DNA from: an uncultured bacterium
GTDB taxonomy: Bacteria; Planctomycetota; UBA1135; GCA-002686595
NCBI GenBank assembly: GCA_937896235.1
Contig: CALBMX010000036.1
Coordinates: 1-64,000 of the forward strand
Reading direction: 5' to 3'
DNA length: 64,000 nt
Part shown: in pieces, positions 19,271-29,121 of the stretch
Layout: each line of letters starts with the position of its first letter
How positions within the stretch are numbered: the stretch's first letter is position 1
Made by a program: the position numbers and the translations under genes
The notes under the pieces: model-generated
Told to the model about the DNA's origin: nothing
The model's database searches: none
The model's input: only the letters and a program-made list of their open reading frames with translations

Positions 19271-19295
19271 GCCCTAGAAATCGAGCTTTTAGGGC
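19271..19295 (+). terminator. Possible terminator after moaC
   Basis: GCCCTAGAA (19271-19279) pairs with TTTTAGGGC (19287-19295) over nine bases, with one G-U pair and a 7-base loop, 22 bases after the moaC stop. There is no T-run behind it. The remaining 165 bases up to accB show no clear element. Confidence 0.4.
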
Positions 19296-19460
19296 GGAAT
19301 GCGCTGCAAAACTCTTCACTTTCGAGGCTTTTGTTCACAAAGACCCCTGAATCAAATGCGTACAGTCGATCCGATGGGGCTATCCTCATGCCCTCCACGA
19401 TTGGCGCCGCTTGCATAGGGCGGCAACTAACATTTCCTCACCTATTTGTATTCCATCTCC

Positions 19461-19940
19461 ATGGATTTGAACCTTCTAAGGAAGCTTGTGCGGTTAATGG
19501 ACCGCGGAGAGCTGACCGAACTCAACATCGAAGACACGAACAAGGGCTTAAAGGTCCACATGCGTCGCGCGGAGGAGCAGGTGATGGCATCGCCGACCGT
19601 CCAACTTCTAAGTGGTGGTGGCATGCCGACTGGTCCCATGGGCGGACATGTTCAGGCTGGTGTCGAATTGGGGCTCGCCAATGACGGGCCTCCTCCCGGC
19701 ACGATTGAGTTTTCTAGTCCCATGGTGGGGACCTTCTATCGTGCGCCTTCTCCAGACGCGGCTTCCTTCTCCGAAGTGGGCATGCGCGTCACAGAGGACA
19801 GTGTTCTCTGCATCGTCGAGGCCATGAAAGTGATGAACGAGATCAAAGCTGAGATGAGCGGCGAAATCGTTGAGATCCTCGTGGAGAATGGGGACCCGGT
19901 CGAATTCGGCCAGGCTCTATTCCTTATCAAGAAGGGCTGA
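19461..19940 (+). CDS. accB: Acetyl-CoA carboxylase biotin carboxyl carrier protein
   Basis: Carries biotin for the acetyl-CoA carboxylase reaction in fatty acid synthesis. There are 159 residues. An N-terminal helical domain ([20 protein letters not shown]) is followed by a Gly/Pro-rich linker (about residues 50-80) and the biotinyl domain, which begins [17 protein letters not shown] and carries the biotinylated Lys123 in EAMKVMNE. The ATG at 19461 is preferred to an in-frame TTG at 19446. The TGA stop overlaps the ATG of accC (TGATG), so translation is probably coupled. Confidence 0.95.
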   Translation: MDLNLLRKLVRLMDRGELTELNIEDTNKGLKVHMRRAEEQVMASPTVQLLSGGGMPTGPMGGHVQAGVELGLANDGPPPGTIEFSSPMVGTFYRAPSPDAASFSEVGMRVTEDSVLCIVEAMKVMNEIKAEMSGEIVEILVENGDPVEFGQALFLIKKG

Positions 19941-21319
19941 TGTTTCGTCGAGTTCTGGTCGCGAACCGAGGCGAGATTGCCCAACGCATCATTCGGGCTT
20001 GTCGTGAGTTGGGCATTGAGACCGTTGCCGTCTACTCCGAAGGGGACAAGGACGCCGTGTACTTGCGTCATGCAGATGACGCGATCTGCATCGGTCCAGC
20101 TGCGAGTGCGATGTCTTACCTCGATGTGCCGCGCATAATTTCCGCCGCGGAGATCGCCGATGTTGAGGCGATCGTACCTGGTTACGGCTTTCTTGCGGAG
20201 AACGCGCACTTCGCTGAGGTGTGCCGCTCTTGCAACATTAAGTTCGTCGGTCCCGATCCCGAAACGATCGCGAGTGTGGGCCATAAATCCCGTGCGCGCG
20301 AAATGGCCGTTCGCGCAGGTGTTCCTGTTGTGCCCGGTTCCGATGGGGCGGTAGAGAACGAACAGGAAGCGCTAAGATGGGCAAAGATTATCGGCTATCC
20401 AGTGATGATCAAAGCCGCCTCGGGTGGTGGTGGACGGGGCATGCGTGTCGCGCGCAACGATCCTAGCTTGATTAACGGCTTCCATGCTGCGCGCAGTGAG
20501 GCGGAGGCCTGCTTCAATGACTCGACCGTTTATATGGAGCGATTCGTCGAGAACCCCCGTCACGTCGAGATTCAGATTCTCTGCGATGACTATGGGAATA
20601 TGGTCTACCTAGGAAACCGGGACTGCTCCGTTCAGCGCCGGCACCAGAAGTTGATTGAGGAGTCTCCTTCAATCTCCGTGTCGGACGAGGTCACGCGGCG
20701 CATGGGCGAAGCAGCTCTCGCCATGGCCCGCGCGTCCAACTATAAAAACGCTGGAACTGTTGAGTTCATCGTCGATTCCAGTGGCGAGTTCTACTTCATC
20801 GAGGTCAACGCGAGAATCCAAGTCGAGCACTCGGTTACGGAGATGGTGACCGGCATCGACCTGATTCAGCAACAGCTGAAGATCGCCTCGGGCGAACCAC
20901 TCGACTTCACCCAAGACGATGTGAAGATTAACGGGCACGTCATCGAGTGCCGGATTAACGCGGAGGACCCCTCCAAGGACTTCCAGCCTTGCCCCGGTAC
21001 GATTGGCATGTTTGTGCCTCCTGGCGGGCCCGGTATTCGCTGGGATAGTCACGCCTATTCGGGTTACACGGTTCCGCCCTACTACGACTCAATGATTGGT
21101 AAGTTGCTCGCTCACGGGCCGGACCGCGAGTCCGCCCGCAGACGTATGCTGCGCGCACTTGATGAGTTCATCGTAGAGGGGATCAAGACGACCATCCCCA
21201 TTCATCGTCGTATTTTGGCTCACTCGGACTTCCGCACAGGAGTCCACGACACGGGGTTTGTAGAGCGCTACTTTGGCGCAAAACCATCCATCGTTACCCC
21301 TAACTCCCGAGCCCGATGA
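19940..21319 (+). CDS. accC: Acetyl-CoA carboxylase biotin carboxylase
   Basis: ATP-dependent carboxylation of biotin on AccB. The 459-residue length is slightly above the typical 445-450. Motifs are [13 protein letters not shown] at the N-terminus, the ATP-grasp glycine loop [34 protein letters not shown] and [10 protein letters not shown] small departure is [12 protein letters not shown] where AIHPGYGFLSEN is usual. It starts inside the accB stop and ends in an ATGA overlap with a lipoprotein-like gene. The carboxyltransferase genes are not in the window. Confidence 0.95.
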   Translation: MFRRVLVANRGEIAQRIIRACRELGIETVAVYSEGDKDAVYLRHADDAICIGPAASAMSYLDVPRIISAAEIADVEAIVPGYGFLAENAHFAEVCRSCNIKFVGPDPETIASVGHKSRAREMAVRAGVPVVPGSDGAVENEQEALRWAKIIGYPVMIKAASGGGGRGMRVARNDPSLINGFHAARSEAEACFNDSTVYMERFVENPRHVEIQILCDDYGNMVYLGNRDCSVQRRHQKLIEESPSISVSDEVTRRMGEAALAMARASNYKNAGTVEFIVDSSGEFYFIEVNARIQVEHSVTEMVTGIDLIQQQLKIASGEPLDFTQDDVKINGHVIECRINAEDPSKDFQPCPGTIGMFVPPGGPGIRWDSHAYSGYTVPPYYDSMIGKLLAHGPDRESARRRMLRALDEFIVEGIKTTIPIHRRILAHSDFRTGVHDTGFVERYFGAKPSIVTPNSRAR

Positions 21320-22176
21320 TGCACGCCATTCGGTTCCTTTCGATCGCGGCCCTCTGCTGTAGCTGTTTCAGCACCCAGCGCGTGCCGGGACCTATGTCCC
21401 AGGAATCCTTTGTTCTGCCACTAGGACATGGAGCCGACTATGTTCCTGGCCCTTCGGAGTTGGTCGTGCTTCGCCACGGAGACCCCGTCCAAGTTCGTCG
21501 ACCGGGGACCTCTGTGGGCTTCCCGCTGTCATTCTATGAGAAGCGCATTCGGCTGGGTTCCGGTGGTTGGGTGCTGAGTGGGATGGGGGGGCGCGCAGAG
21601 ATTCTGAGCCCAGGCTCCAGCTCATCCGTACTCCTATTTGACCGAAGCGCCGTGATGGTGGGTGAGCCGACTCGCGCGGAGCCATTCCTAGAGTTGATTC
21701 ACTGCGACCGTGCTAGCATCCACTTGGCCCCCGGCGATCACATCGCTCTGGTGGGGGGGATGGAGCTCGAGGGCGATCCCGTACTCGAAGGTGGTCCTTT
21801 CGATTTTCGAACGACCGGTCGCGATCGGATCGAGATTGCCAACCACGGTCGCTCCATTGGGACCATCCTCTTCCGTGACCAGAGGTTATCTCTAAGTCCC
21901 GGCGAGGTTTTTGAACTGCCTATTCTTCCTGGTGGAAGTGGCCCACTAACACGTGGTCCGGAACCCTACCTTCTAGCCGTCGAACCGGGTTCTTGGGCCG
22001 GAGACTCGCCTTTTGCAACGGGGGAAGTCCAAGTGCTAGACGATCCTCGCGGCTTGCGCATTCGGGCAACGGAACCATCTGATGTGACCGGACTTGGCGT
22101 CAAAGTCCACCTCTCCGTCGGAGAGGAGGTACTCTTCCAACGCCTCGACGAAGCTGCCGTCACTCCCCAACCATAA
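21316..22176 (+). CDS. Hypothetical exported protein, possible FecR-like beta domain
   Basis: A 286-residue protein with a short hydrophobic N-terminus containing several cysteines (AALCCSCFS), suggesting a lipoprotein or secreted protein with an imperfect lipobox. The rest looks beta-rich. The segment [20 protein letters not shown] followed by [16 protein letters not shown] resembles FecR-type repeats, and a second copy-like unit occurs around [16 protein letters not shown]. No enzyme motif was seen. The ATG at 21316 overlaps the accC stop (ATGA), so it is co-translated with the biotin carboxylase operon; whether this reflects a functional link is unknown. Confidence 0.6.
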   Translation: MMHAIRFLSIAALCCSCFSTQRVPGPMSQESFVLPLGHGADYVPGPSELVVLRHGDPVQVRRPGTSVGFPLSFYEKRIRLGSGGWVLSGMGGRAEILSPGSSSSVLLFDRSAVMVGEPTRAEPFLELIHCDRASIHLAPGDHIALVGGMELEGDPVLEGGPFDFRTTGRDRIEIANHGRSIGTILFRDQRLSLSPGEVFELPILPGGSGPLTRGPEPYLLAVEPGSWAGDSPFATGEVQVLDDPRGLRIRATEPSDVTGLGVKVHLSVGEEVLFQRLDEAAVTPQP

Positions 22177-22207
22177 AGCCTCCCCCCACTCCCCCCCTTT
22201 TGACCTC

Positions 22208-23167
22208 ATGACTACTCCCGTCGTGCTAATCACCGGAGGCGCAGGCTTCCTTGGCAGCCACCTCTCTGATCGTTTTCTTGCCGAAGGGTATGAAGTGATC
22301 TGTATGGACAACCTGCTCACCGGGTCCTTGCGCAATATCGAGCACTTGGCCGCAGAGTCCCGATTTCACTATATCGACCAAGACGTCACCGAGTTCATCC
22401 ACGTTCCTGGCCGCCTGGACGCAGTCCTTCACTTCGCCTCTCCGGCGAGCCCGATTGATTATCTGAACTACCCGATCCAGACTCTGAAAGTCGGCTCGCT
22501 AGGTACGCATAAGGCTCTCGGTTTGGCCCACGCAAAAGGCGCGCGTTTCCTTTTGGCTTCGACATCGGAGTGTTACGGAGATCCCCTCGTTCATCCCCAA
22601 ACGGAAGACTACTGGGGCAACGTAAACCCGGTGGGGCCCCGTGGCGTGTACGACGAAGCCAAGCGCTTCGCAGAGGCGATGACCATGGGGTACCACCGCT
22701 ACCACGCGTTGCAGAGTCGCATTGTGCGGATTTTTAATACCTATGGCCCTCGGATGCGCCTGAATGATGGGCGGGCACTTCCCGCGTTCATGGGGCAAGC
22801 GCTGCGTGGAGACCCAATCACAATCTTCGGCGACGGAAGTCAAACGCGCTCTTTCTGCTATGTCTCCGACCTTGTTGAAGGCTTGTATCGACTCCTGCAT
22901 TCGGAGGAGCCCTTCCCGACGAACATCGGCAACCCAAGTGAAATGACCATCTTGGAGTTTGCTGAAAAGGTAGTCGCCATGACGGGGGCCACTTCGAAGT
23001 TGACCTTCCTGGACCTGCCGGAGGATGACCCCAAAGTCCGCCAGCCGGACATCACCAAAGCCCGCAGAATCCTTGGTTGGGAACCTAAAGTTTTACTTGA
23101 GGATGGCATGCAAACCACCCTCGATTACTTCCGCAGTTGCCCCGAGTTCACTGGGGCAAAAGCCTAA
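22208..23167 (+). CDS. UDP-glucuronate decarboxylase (UDP-xylose synthase)
   Basis: SDR-fold enzyme converting UDP-glucuronate to UDP-xylose. Family-specific signatures are the glycine loop GGAGFLG (residues 10-16), [35 protein letters not shown] with Tyr148 and Lys152, and [10 protein letters not shown]. There are 319 residues, normal for the bacterial single-domain form. The frame is open from 22094 inside the preceding gene, but the ATG at 22208 begins the Rossmann strand. The UDP-glucose dehydrogenase that would supply UDP-glucuronate is not in the window. It begins the nucleotide-sugar part of the polysaccharide region. Confidence 0.9.
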   Translation: MTTPVVLITGGAGFLGSHLSDRFLAEGYEVICMDNLLTGSLRNIEHLAAESRFHYIDQDVTEFIHVPGRLDAVLHFASPASPIDYLNYPIQTLKVGSLGTHKALGLAHAKGARFLLASTSECYGDPLVHPQTEDYWGNVNPVGPRGVYDEAKRFAEAMTMGYHRYHALQSRIVRIFNTYGPRMRLNDGRALPAFMGQALRGDPITIFGDGSQTRSFCYVSDLVEGLYRLLHSEEPFPTNIGNPSEMTILEFAEKVVAMTGATSKLTFLDLPEDDPKVRQPDITKARRILGWEPKVLLEDGMQTTLDYFRSCPEFTGAKA

Positions 23168-23197
23168 AGTCAGGCGTATCGCTCGCCTCGTAATAAT

Positions 23198-25084
23198 ATG
23201 TGTGGAATTGTAGGTGCCTGGCTCAATCAGGGTGGAACTGAGAATATTACCGATGTCCTGATCGAGGGCTTGCGGACGCTTGAGTACCGAGGCTACGACA
23301 GCTCGGGAATCGGCGTCTTACGGACCGATATAGGGTCGGAGAGCTCGTCCAGCTTCGTGCGTATCGCTCGCCGTCAGGGCCGCCTGGCGAACCTCGAGGA
23401 GGTCCTGAAGGATGGCTCGCTACAGGGCGCCAATGTCGGTGTTGGGCATACGCGTTGGGCGACTCATGGCGAGCCGTCTGATGGGAATGCGCACCCGCAT
23501 ACCGATGGTTCGAACCATATCGCTCTGGTGCACAACGGGATTATTGAGAACTACCTAGAGCTGCGGCGGGAGCTCGAGAGCGAAGGTGTCTTGTTTGCCT
23601 CGGAGACAGATACGGAAGTGCTTACCCAGCTGGTTGGTCGGGCCTATGGCCAAACCGGTGATCTAGCTGCATCTTTGCGCTTGGCACTCCGCCGTGTGGC
23701 GGGTTACTACGCAGTTGCCGTTGTGGGAAACCAAAACGGGGCAACCGAGTTGGTCTGCGCACGGCAGGGGCCGCCGCTTTGTATAGCCACCCTGGAAGAC
23801 GGCGCGATTCTGGCTTCGGATGTACTCGCCTTACTTCCACACACTCGCGATGTGACCTATCTTATCGATGGGGACATGGCGATTTTGAAGCCGGGGGTTA
23901 TCTCGATCGAACGAATCGACGGTGAACCGGGTACGAGTGTTGAACGCGAAGTCACTCACATCGATTGGGATGCTGAGGCTGCTAGCAAGAGCGGATATCC
24001 GCACTTCATGCTCAAGGAAATCTTTGAGCAGCCCGAAGTCCTGGGCCGCGCAATCTTTGATCGGTTGAAGCCCCTAGAGGGTGATGTCGAATTTGAAGGT
24101 GCCGGCTGGACCTCAGCCGAATTGAACGGTATCGGCCGAGTTCAGATCTTGGCCTGCGGGACGGCGCTTCACGCCGGAATCGTTGCGAGGTACTTGATCG
24201 AAGGATTGGCGCGCATCCCCGTCGAGGTCGATTTCGCGAGTGAGTATCGGTATTGCGATCCTGTTGTTTCTCCTGGAACCTTGGCACTGGCCATTTCGCA
24301 ATCTGGGGAAACTGCGGACACGCTTGCGGCTATGCGGTTAGCCCGTGAACTCGGTGCACAGACGATGTCGATCTGTAACGTCCAGGGTAGTACCCTGACG
24401 CGAGATTGTGGTCGCAACATTCTGACACACGCAGGGCCTGAAATCGGTGTTGCCAGTACCAAGGCTTTTACCGCACAGCTGATTGCCGCCTATCTATTCG
24501 CGCTTCGGCTGGGGCGCGCGCGAGGGACGATTGACGAGACCAACGGGCGAAAAATGATTGAGGAGCTACGGCACCTACGCCCGAAAATGGAGCAGCTTTT
24601 GACGCAAGAGTATTCCGATAGCATTCGGGCTATTGCGAAGCGTCACATCAATGCGAAGGGCTTTCTGTTCCTTGGTAGAGGTGTGAATTACCCAATTGCT
24701 CTCGAAGGGGCGCTCAAGCTCAAAGAGATTAGCTACGTCCATGCGGAGGGGTACGCCGCCGGTGAAATGAAACATGGGCCCATCGCATTGATCGAACCAG
24801 CGCTAACCACACTTGTGATCAATACGGAGGGGCGTGTGGCCGATAAAGTTCGTTCGGCTATCGAACAAGTCAAAGCGCGGGGCGGGCCGATTATCGCCGT
24901 GGGCTCCGACCCCGAGTCCCAAAGGCTTGGGGAGGACGTCATCGACGTGCCGAAGACCAGCGAGTGGCTTTCCCCGCTACTCAACGTCATTCCGCTTCAG
25001 CTCTTCTCCTATCACTTTGCAGACCTAAAGGGCTGCGACATCGACAAGCCCCGCAACCTCGCCAAGAGTGTTACGGTCGAATAG
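23198..25084 (+). CDS. glmS: Glutamine-fructose-6-phosphate aminotransferase (isomerizing)
   Basis: Makes glucosamine-6-phosphate for peptidoglycan and amino-sugar polymers. The class II glutamine amidotransferase domain starts at Cys2 (MCGIVGAW) and includes GHTRWATHGEPS and HNGIIENY. Two SIS domains follow, with CGTALHAG, SQSGETADT and the C-terminal PRNLAKSVTVE ending, which is diagnostic. The 628 residues are slightly more than the usual 608-610, with small insertions in the amidase part. Only 30 bases separate it from the previous gene, too little for a glmS ribozyme. Its place in the sugar cluster suggests dedicated supply of amino sugar. Confidence 0.96.
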   Translation: MCGIVGAWLNQGGTENITDVLIEGLRTLEYRGYDSSGIGVLRTDIGSESSSSFVRIARRQGRLANLEEVLKDGSLQGANVGVGHTRWATHGEPSDGNAHPHTDGSNHIALVHNGIIENYLELRRELESEGVLFASETDTEVLTQLVGRAYGQTGDLAASLRLALRRVAGYYAVAVVGNQNGATELVCARQGPPLCIATLEDGAILASDVLALLPHTRDVTYLIDGDMAILKPGVISIERIDGEPGTSVEREVTHIDWDAEAASKSGYPHFMLKEIFEQPEVLGRAIFDRLKPLEGDVEFEGAGWTSAELNGIGRVQILACGTALHAGIVARYLIEGLARIPVEVDFASEYRYCDPVVSPGTLALAISQSGETADTLAAMRLARELGAQTMSICNVQGSTLTRDCGRNILTHAGPEIGVASTKAFTAQLIAAYLFALRLGRARGTIDETNGRKMIEELRHLRPKMEQLLTQEYSDSIRAIAKRHINAKGFLFLGRGVNYPIALEGALKLKEISYVHAEGYAAGEMKHGPIALIEPALTTLVINTEGRVADKVRSAIEQVKARGGPIIAVGSDPESQRLGEDVIDVPKTSEWLSPLLNVIPLQLFSYHFADLKGCDIDKPRNLAKSVTVE

Positions 25085-25093
25085 AGACTCTTC

Positions 25094-26053
25094 ATGGCAA
25101 AAATTTTACTTACGGGAGGTGCGGGTTTTATCGGCTCGCACGTTGCTGAGGCGCTCTTGGCGCGCGGGGACCAGGTCACGGTGCTCGACAACTTCAACGA
25201 CTTCTATGATCCCGCGATCAAGCGCAGTAATGCCGCCTTGGTAGAAGCTGCGGGTGGCGTAATCGTCGAAGGTGACATTCGCGACGAGAAACTCGTAGAT
25301 GAGCTCTTTGCGAACGGCGGCTTTGAGGGGGTCATCCACTTGGCTGCAATGGCGGGCGTGCGCCCGAGCTTGCTCGATCCTTTGCACTACGAAGACGTCA
25401 ATGTGCGCGGCACACTGATCCTGCTTGAGCGCATCAAACTGTGCAAGGGGATGCCCTTTGTGTTTGCCTCTTCGTCAAGTGTCTATGGCGGTAACAAAAA
25501 CGTTCCCTTCAGTGAGACACACGAGATTCATCATCCGGTTTCGCCCTATGCAGCGACCAAGCGAGCGGGGGAGTTGATGTGCTACACGTACCATCACCTC
25601 TATGAGATTCCGACGAGCTGCCTCCGCTTCTTTACCGTCTACGGGCCACGACAGCGCCCCGAGATGGCGATTCATAAGTTTGTTCGCGCAGTCATAGATG
25701 GCCAGCCGATCCCCTTTTACGGAGACGGCACCACCGAGAGAGATTACACCTACATTGACGACATTGTTAGCGGTGTCATCAAGTCCCTCGACCACTGCAA
25801 AGGGTATGAGGTTTTTAATCTTGGTGAGTCCGATACGACCTCACTCTCTAGCCTTGTGGAGCAGATAGGCCAAGCCTGTGGCTCCAAGCCGGTCCTCGAT
25901 CGCCAGCCGATGCAACCCGGTGATGTCGAGATTACTTTTGCTGACATTTCCAAAGCAAAGGAGCTGATTGGCTATGCCCCAGAGACGCTTATCCCCGAGG
26001 GCTTACAGCGCTTCGTGAACTGGTATCGAGCGCAACGAGCGCCGGTCGAGTAG
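25094..26053 (+). CDS. NAD-dependent epimerase, probable UDP-glucuronate 4-epimerase
   Basis: SDR-fold sugar epimerase of 319 residues. The glycine loop GGAGFIG is at residues 7-13. AAMAGVRPSLLDPLHYEDVN, with the AGVRxS signature, and PFYGDGTTERDYTYIDD are characteristic of UDP-glucuronate 4-epimerases (GAE/CapI type), which make UDP-galacturonate. The catalytic YAATK is present. It follows glmS by nine bases. With the UDP-xylose synthase two genes earlier, both enzymes would draw on the same UDP-glucuronate pool. An alternative is a UDP-GlcNAc or UDP-glucose 4-epimerase, since motif reading cannot fully separate these. Confidence 0.75.
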   Translation: MAKILLTGGAGFIGSHVAEALLARGDQVTVLDNFNDFYDPAIKRSNAALVEAAGGVIVEGDIRDEKLVDELFANGGFEGVIHLAAMAGVRPSLLDPLHYEDVNVRGTLILLERIKLCKGMPFVFASSSSVYGGNKNVPFSETHEIHHPVSPYAATKRAGELMCYTYHHLYEIPTSCLRFFTVYGPRQRPEMAIHKFVRAVIDGQPIPFYGDGTTERDYTYIDDIVSGVIKSLDHCKGYEVFNLGESDTTSLSSLVEQIGQACGSKPVLDRQPMQPGDVEITFADISKAKELIGYAPETLIPEGLQRFVNWYRAQRAPVE

Positions 26054-26094
26054 AATCCCGCCCTTCCCTCCTCCCTTCAAACCAAGATAAAGTC

Positions 26095-26832
26095 ATGAAA
26101 GGCGTCATTCTCGCCGGGGGCCTCGGCACGAGGCTCTTCCCGCTCACCAAAATCACGAACAAGCATCTACTGCCCGTCTACGACAGGCCGATGATCTACT
26201 ACCCGATCGAGTGCTTGGTCAAAGCCGGTATAACGGACATCATGATCGTTACCGGCGGCAAAAAATCTGGCGACTTCCTAAGCCTACTTGGCAACGGCGA
26301 GGACTTCGGTCTCAAGCACCTGAACTACACTTACCAAAAAGGCGAGGGCGGAATCGCAGAAGCACTTGGCCTCTGCGAGCACTGGGCTGCGGGGGAACCA
26401 GTGTGCGTTATCCTGGGTGATAACATCATTGAGAAGAATATTGCCAAGGGCGTCGCCGACTTCCGTGAGCAGGGGACGGGCGCGAAAATCATGCTCAAGG
26501 AGGTTCACGATCCCGAGCGATTTGGTGTTGCCGAGCTCGATGGGGACAACGTTTTATCTATCGTTGAGAAGCCCAAAGAGCCCAAAAGCAATAAGGCGGT
26601 GATTGGAATCTACATGTACGACAACCGCGTGTTTGACATCATCAAAACCCTCAAGCCTTCCGATCGAGGGGAGCTTGAGATTACGGATGTGAATAACTGG
26701 TTTCTCAATGATGGCTCTATGACCTATGAAGTACTCGATGGCTGGTGGACTGATGCCGGTACTTTTGACAGCTTGATTCACGCCGCCGGGCTTTGCCAGA
26801 ACGGCGGTGCGAACAACGGCGCAGAAGGGTAG
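26095..26832 (+). CDS. rfbA: Glucose-1-phosphate thymidylyltransferase (short form)
   Basis: Nucleotidyltransferase making dTDP-glucose from dTTP and glucose-1-phosphate. The signature GVILAGGLGTRLFPLTK opens the protein, followed by NKHLLPVYDRPMIYYP, ILGDNI and the WTDAGTFDSL substrate segment. At 245 residues it lacks the C-terminal extension of the 290-residue enterobacterial RfbA, like the short forms in many other bacteria. rfbD follows five bases later and rfbB after that, which supports dTDP-sugar specificity. Confidence 0.9.
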   Translation: MKGVILAGGLGTRLFPLTKITNKHLLPVYDRPMIYYPIECLVKAGITDIMIVTGGKKSGDFLSLLGNGEDFGLKHLNYTYQKGEGGIAEALGLCEHWAAGEPVCVILGDNIIEKNIAKGVADFREQGTGAKIMLKEVHDPERFGVAELDGDNVLSIVEKPKEPKSNKAVIGIYMYDNRVFDIIKTLKPSDRGELEITDVNNWFLNDGSMTYEVLDGWWTDAGTFDSLIHAAGLCQNGGANNGAEG

Positions 26833-26837
26833 TCGCG

Positions 26838-27791
26838 ATGCCAGATGGATTGCGGTCGCCCTGTGCGGCAAAGACAAACGAGAAGTTGTCCGGCGGGCGT
26901 GTTTTGGTCACCGGAGCAGCGGGTATGTTGGGCAGCCAACTGTTACTAGATGCACCGGGGTCATGCCAGGCTGTAGGGACAGATTTGGGCCCAGCCTTAG
27001 ATGGCAATCCCGTCGTCGAATTCGTTGGGATTGACCTCACGGATGAGTCCCAGGTCGTGGACTTATTTGCGCGCGAGCGCTTCACTGGAGTGATTCACGC
27101 AGCAGCCTATACGGCGGTCGATAAGGCGGAGGAGGAACGGCATGCCGCACGAGCGGTCAACGCCCGGGCACCGGAAGTCGTAGCCGAGGCTTGCTGTGCG
27201 GCTGGAATTCCAATGGTGTTGATTTCAACCGACTTCATTTTCGACGGCACCAAGGGAGCACCCTATCTGGAAGACGATACGGTCGCACCTCTTTCCGTCT
27301 ATGGTGCGACCAAACTCGAAGGCGAGCAGCGAGCTCGTATTGGGCATCCCCTTGGACTCAGTATCGTTCGTACTCAATGGCTCTATGGACCCCGGGGGAA
27401 TCACTTCCCCGGAACGATGCTGCGACTTGCGGCGACGAACGAGCTACTCAAGGTTGTTGATGACCAGCGCGGTTCCCCGACTTCAACCTTAGAGCTTTCA
27501 CCGGCTGTATGGGATGTGTTGGCCCTTGGTGCTCGCGATGAATCTGGTGTTTACCACGCCTCTTGTGAGGGGGACGGGACCTGGTTTGATTTTGCACGGG
27601 CGACCTTTGAGTTGGCTGGGCTCGACATCGCGCGCGTCAAGCCTTGTACCACTGAGGATTTTCCACGGCCGGCAGTTCGGCCCAAGGAGAGTGTTCTCGA
27701 TTGTTCTAGGCTGACGGCACTCCGCAGTGCTCCCATGCTTACCTGGAAGCAAGCTCTCGCTCGCTTCTTCACCTTGCACATGACCTCTTGA
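26838..27791 (+). CDS. rfbD: dTDP-4-dehydrorhamnose reductase
   Basis: Reduces dTDP-4-keto-L-rhamnose to dTDP-L-rhamnose. It is an SDR fold with loop GAAGMLG; VIHAAAYTAVDKAEE, STDFIFDG, YGATKLEGE and RTQWLYGP are RfbD hallmarks. The frame opens at 26793 inside rfbA, but the ATG at 26838 is chosen because it starts right after the rfbA stop; the first 15 or so residues remain unlike the family and an internal start is possible. There are 317 residues. The partner 3,5-epimerase rfbC is not in the window. Confidence 0.9.
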   Translation: MPDGLRSPCAAKTNEKLSGGRVLVTGAAGMLGSQLLLDAPGSCQAVGTDLGPALDGNPVVEFVGIDLTDESQVVDLFARERFTGVIHAAAYTAVDKAEEERHAARAVNARAPEVVAEACCAAGIPMVLISTDFIFDGTKGAPYLEDDTVAPLSVYGATKLEGEQRARIGHPLGLSIVRTQWLYGPRGNHFPGTMLRLAATNELLKVVDDQRGSPTSTLELSPAVWDVLALGARDESGVYHASCEGDGTWFDFARATFELAGLDIARVKPCTTEDFPRPAVRPKESVLDCSRLTALRSAPMLTWKQALARFFTLHMTS

Positions 27792-27823
27792 GGGTATTCC
27801 CTCCTAAAAATTGATTTTACGCG

Positions 27824-28846
27824 ATGACTAAAACTTTGATCGTCACCGGCGGCGCCGGATTTATTGGCAGCAACTTCGTTTTGATGTTGGCTGAACAGCG
27901 CCCCGAATGGAACATCGTCAACCTAGATGCCCTGACGTACGCTGGCAACCTAGAGAACCTCACAGCGGTTGAAGACAAGGAGGGGTATACCTTCGTGCAC
28001 GGCGATATCACGAAGCCGCTAGACGTGGAGCGGGCCTTCGACGAGGCCTCCAAGCTCGGCGGTTCGGTGAGCGTGATCCACTTCGCCGCAGAGTCTCACG
28101 TGGATCGCTCCATTGTGTCGGGGTTGCCTTTTGTTGAGACCAACGTGTGTGGCACGCAAGTGCTACTGGACGTGTCTCGCGCTCGTGGCGTCGAGCGCTT
28201 TGTGCACGTCTCTACCGACGAAGTCTACGGGTCCTTGGGCGCCACAGGCTTCTTCACAGAGGAGACCCCTCTACAGCCGAACTCGCCTTATGCCGCTAGT
28301 AAAACGGCCAGTGATTTGATGGTGCGCGCCGCCATAGAAACGCATAAATTTCCAGCCCTCATCACGCGCTGCTCCAACAACTACGGGCCCTATCAATTTC
28401 CCGAGAAGTTGATTCCGCTGATGATCGCAAACGCGCAAGAGGACAAACCGCTACCCATCTACGGGGATGGTATGAACATTCGCGACTGGCTGTATGTTCG
28501 CGACCACTGCGAGGCGATCTTGCGGGTCTTTGAGGCTGGCAAACTCGGCGACGTGTACAACATCGGTGGCAATAACGAATACCCGAACATCGAGATCGTC
28601 AAGCGGATCCTAGCGGGCGTCGGTAAGCCGGAGTCGCTCATCACTTACGTAGAAGATCGCAAAGGTCACGATCGGCGCTATGCCATCGATGCGCAGAAGA
28701 TCAAGGACGAGCTTGGATGGGAGCCGCGCTTCACTTTTGAGGAAGCCCTGCCCTTGACGATAGCCTGGTATCAGAGCCAGGACACTTGGCTGCAGCGGGT
28801 CCGCTCTGGCGCGTATCGCGAGTACTACGCTGCTCAGTACGGCTAG
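27824..28846 (+). CDS. rfbB: dTDP-glucose 4,6-dehydratase
   Basis: Converts dTDP-glucose to dTDP-4-keto-6-deoxyglucose. The 340-residue protein has the glycine loop GGAGFIG, the RfbB segments LDALTYAGNLENL and HFAAESHVDRSI, STDEVYG, the catalytic YAASK, and RCSNNYGPYQFPEKLIPL. The sequence is close to a textbook RfbB. It is the last gene of the nucleotide-sugar run; a 275-base gap with two inverted repeats separates it from the export genes. Confidence 0.95.
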   Translation: MTKTLIVTGGAGFIGSNFVLMLAEQRPEWNIVNLDALTYAGNLENLTAVEDKEGYTFVHGDITKPLDVERAFDEASKLGGSVSVIHFAAESHVDRSIVSGLPFVETNVCGTQVLLDVSRARGVERFVHVSTDEVYGSLGATGFFTEETPLQPNSPYAASKTASDLMVRAAIETHKFPALITRCSNNYGPYQFPEKLIPLMIANAQEDKPLPIYGDGMNIRDWLYVRDHCEAILRVFEAGKLGDVYNIGGNNEYPNIEIVKRILAGVGKPESLITYVEDRKGHDRRYAIDAQKIKDELGWEPRFTFEEALPLTIAWYQSQDTWLQRVRSGAYREYYAAQYG

Positions 28847-28945
28847 TGGGCTCCTCGAAAACCGGAAAAACCGCCATCCCGCTCGAAATCTATTCTTCTG
28901 AATCGCAGATTGTTGCGGCGTCTATGAAGACCCGTAAAATCACGC

Positions 28946-28967
28946 TTGGCCGGTGAATTGCGGCCAA
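28946..28967. promoter_or_regulatory. Inverted repeat in the gap before the export genes
   Basis: TTGGCCG (28946-28952) and CGGCCAA (28961-28967) form a perfect 7-bp inverted repeat with an 8-base spacer, about 100 bases after rfbB. It could be an operator or a weak rfbB terminator; there is no T-run. Confidence 0.35.
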
Positions 28968-28992
28968 TCGGGACGTGGTGGAGAAGGACTTT

Positions 28993-29026
28993 GCTAGGAA
29001 GGCACTTTTTCGGGGGGATTCCTAGC
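28993..29026. promoter_or_regulatory. Second inverted repeat before the export genes
   Basis: GCTAGGAA (28993-29000) and TTCCTAGC (29019-29026) form a perfect 8-bp inverted repeat with an 18-base spacer containing TTTTT then GGGGGG. It lies about 95 bases upstream of the export-protein start. It may be an operator or leader stem. Confidence 0.35.
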
Positions 29027-29121
29027 CTCAGATTCATTGGATCCGTACCTTCAGCATCATGCAACCTCAACCGATGGATAGAAGGCTTACGATCGGTACC
29101 CTCGGAGCATCCAAGCCCTAA

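Noticed and set aside
23168..23197. glmS ribozyme upstream of glmS
   Set aside because: Only 30 bases separate the stop of the previous gene from the glmS start, too short for the ribozyme core.
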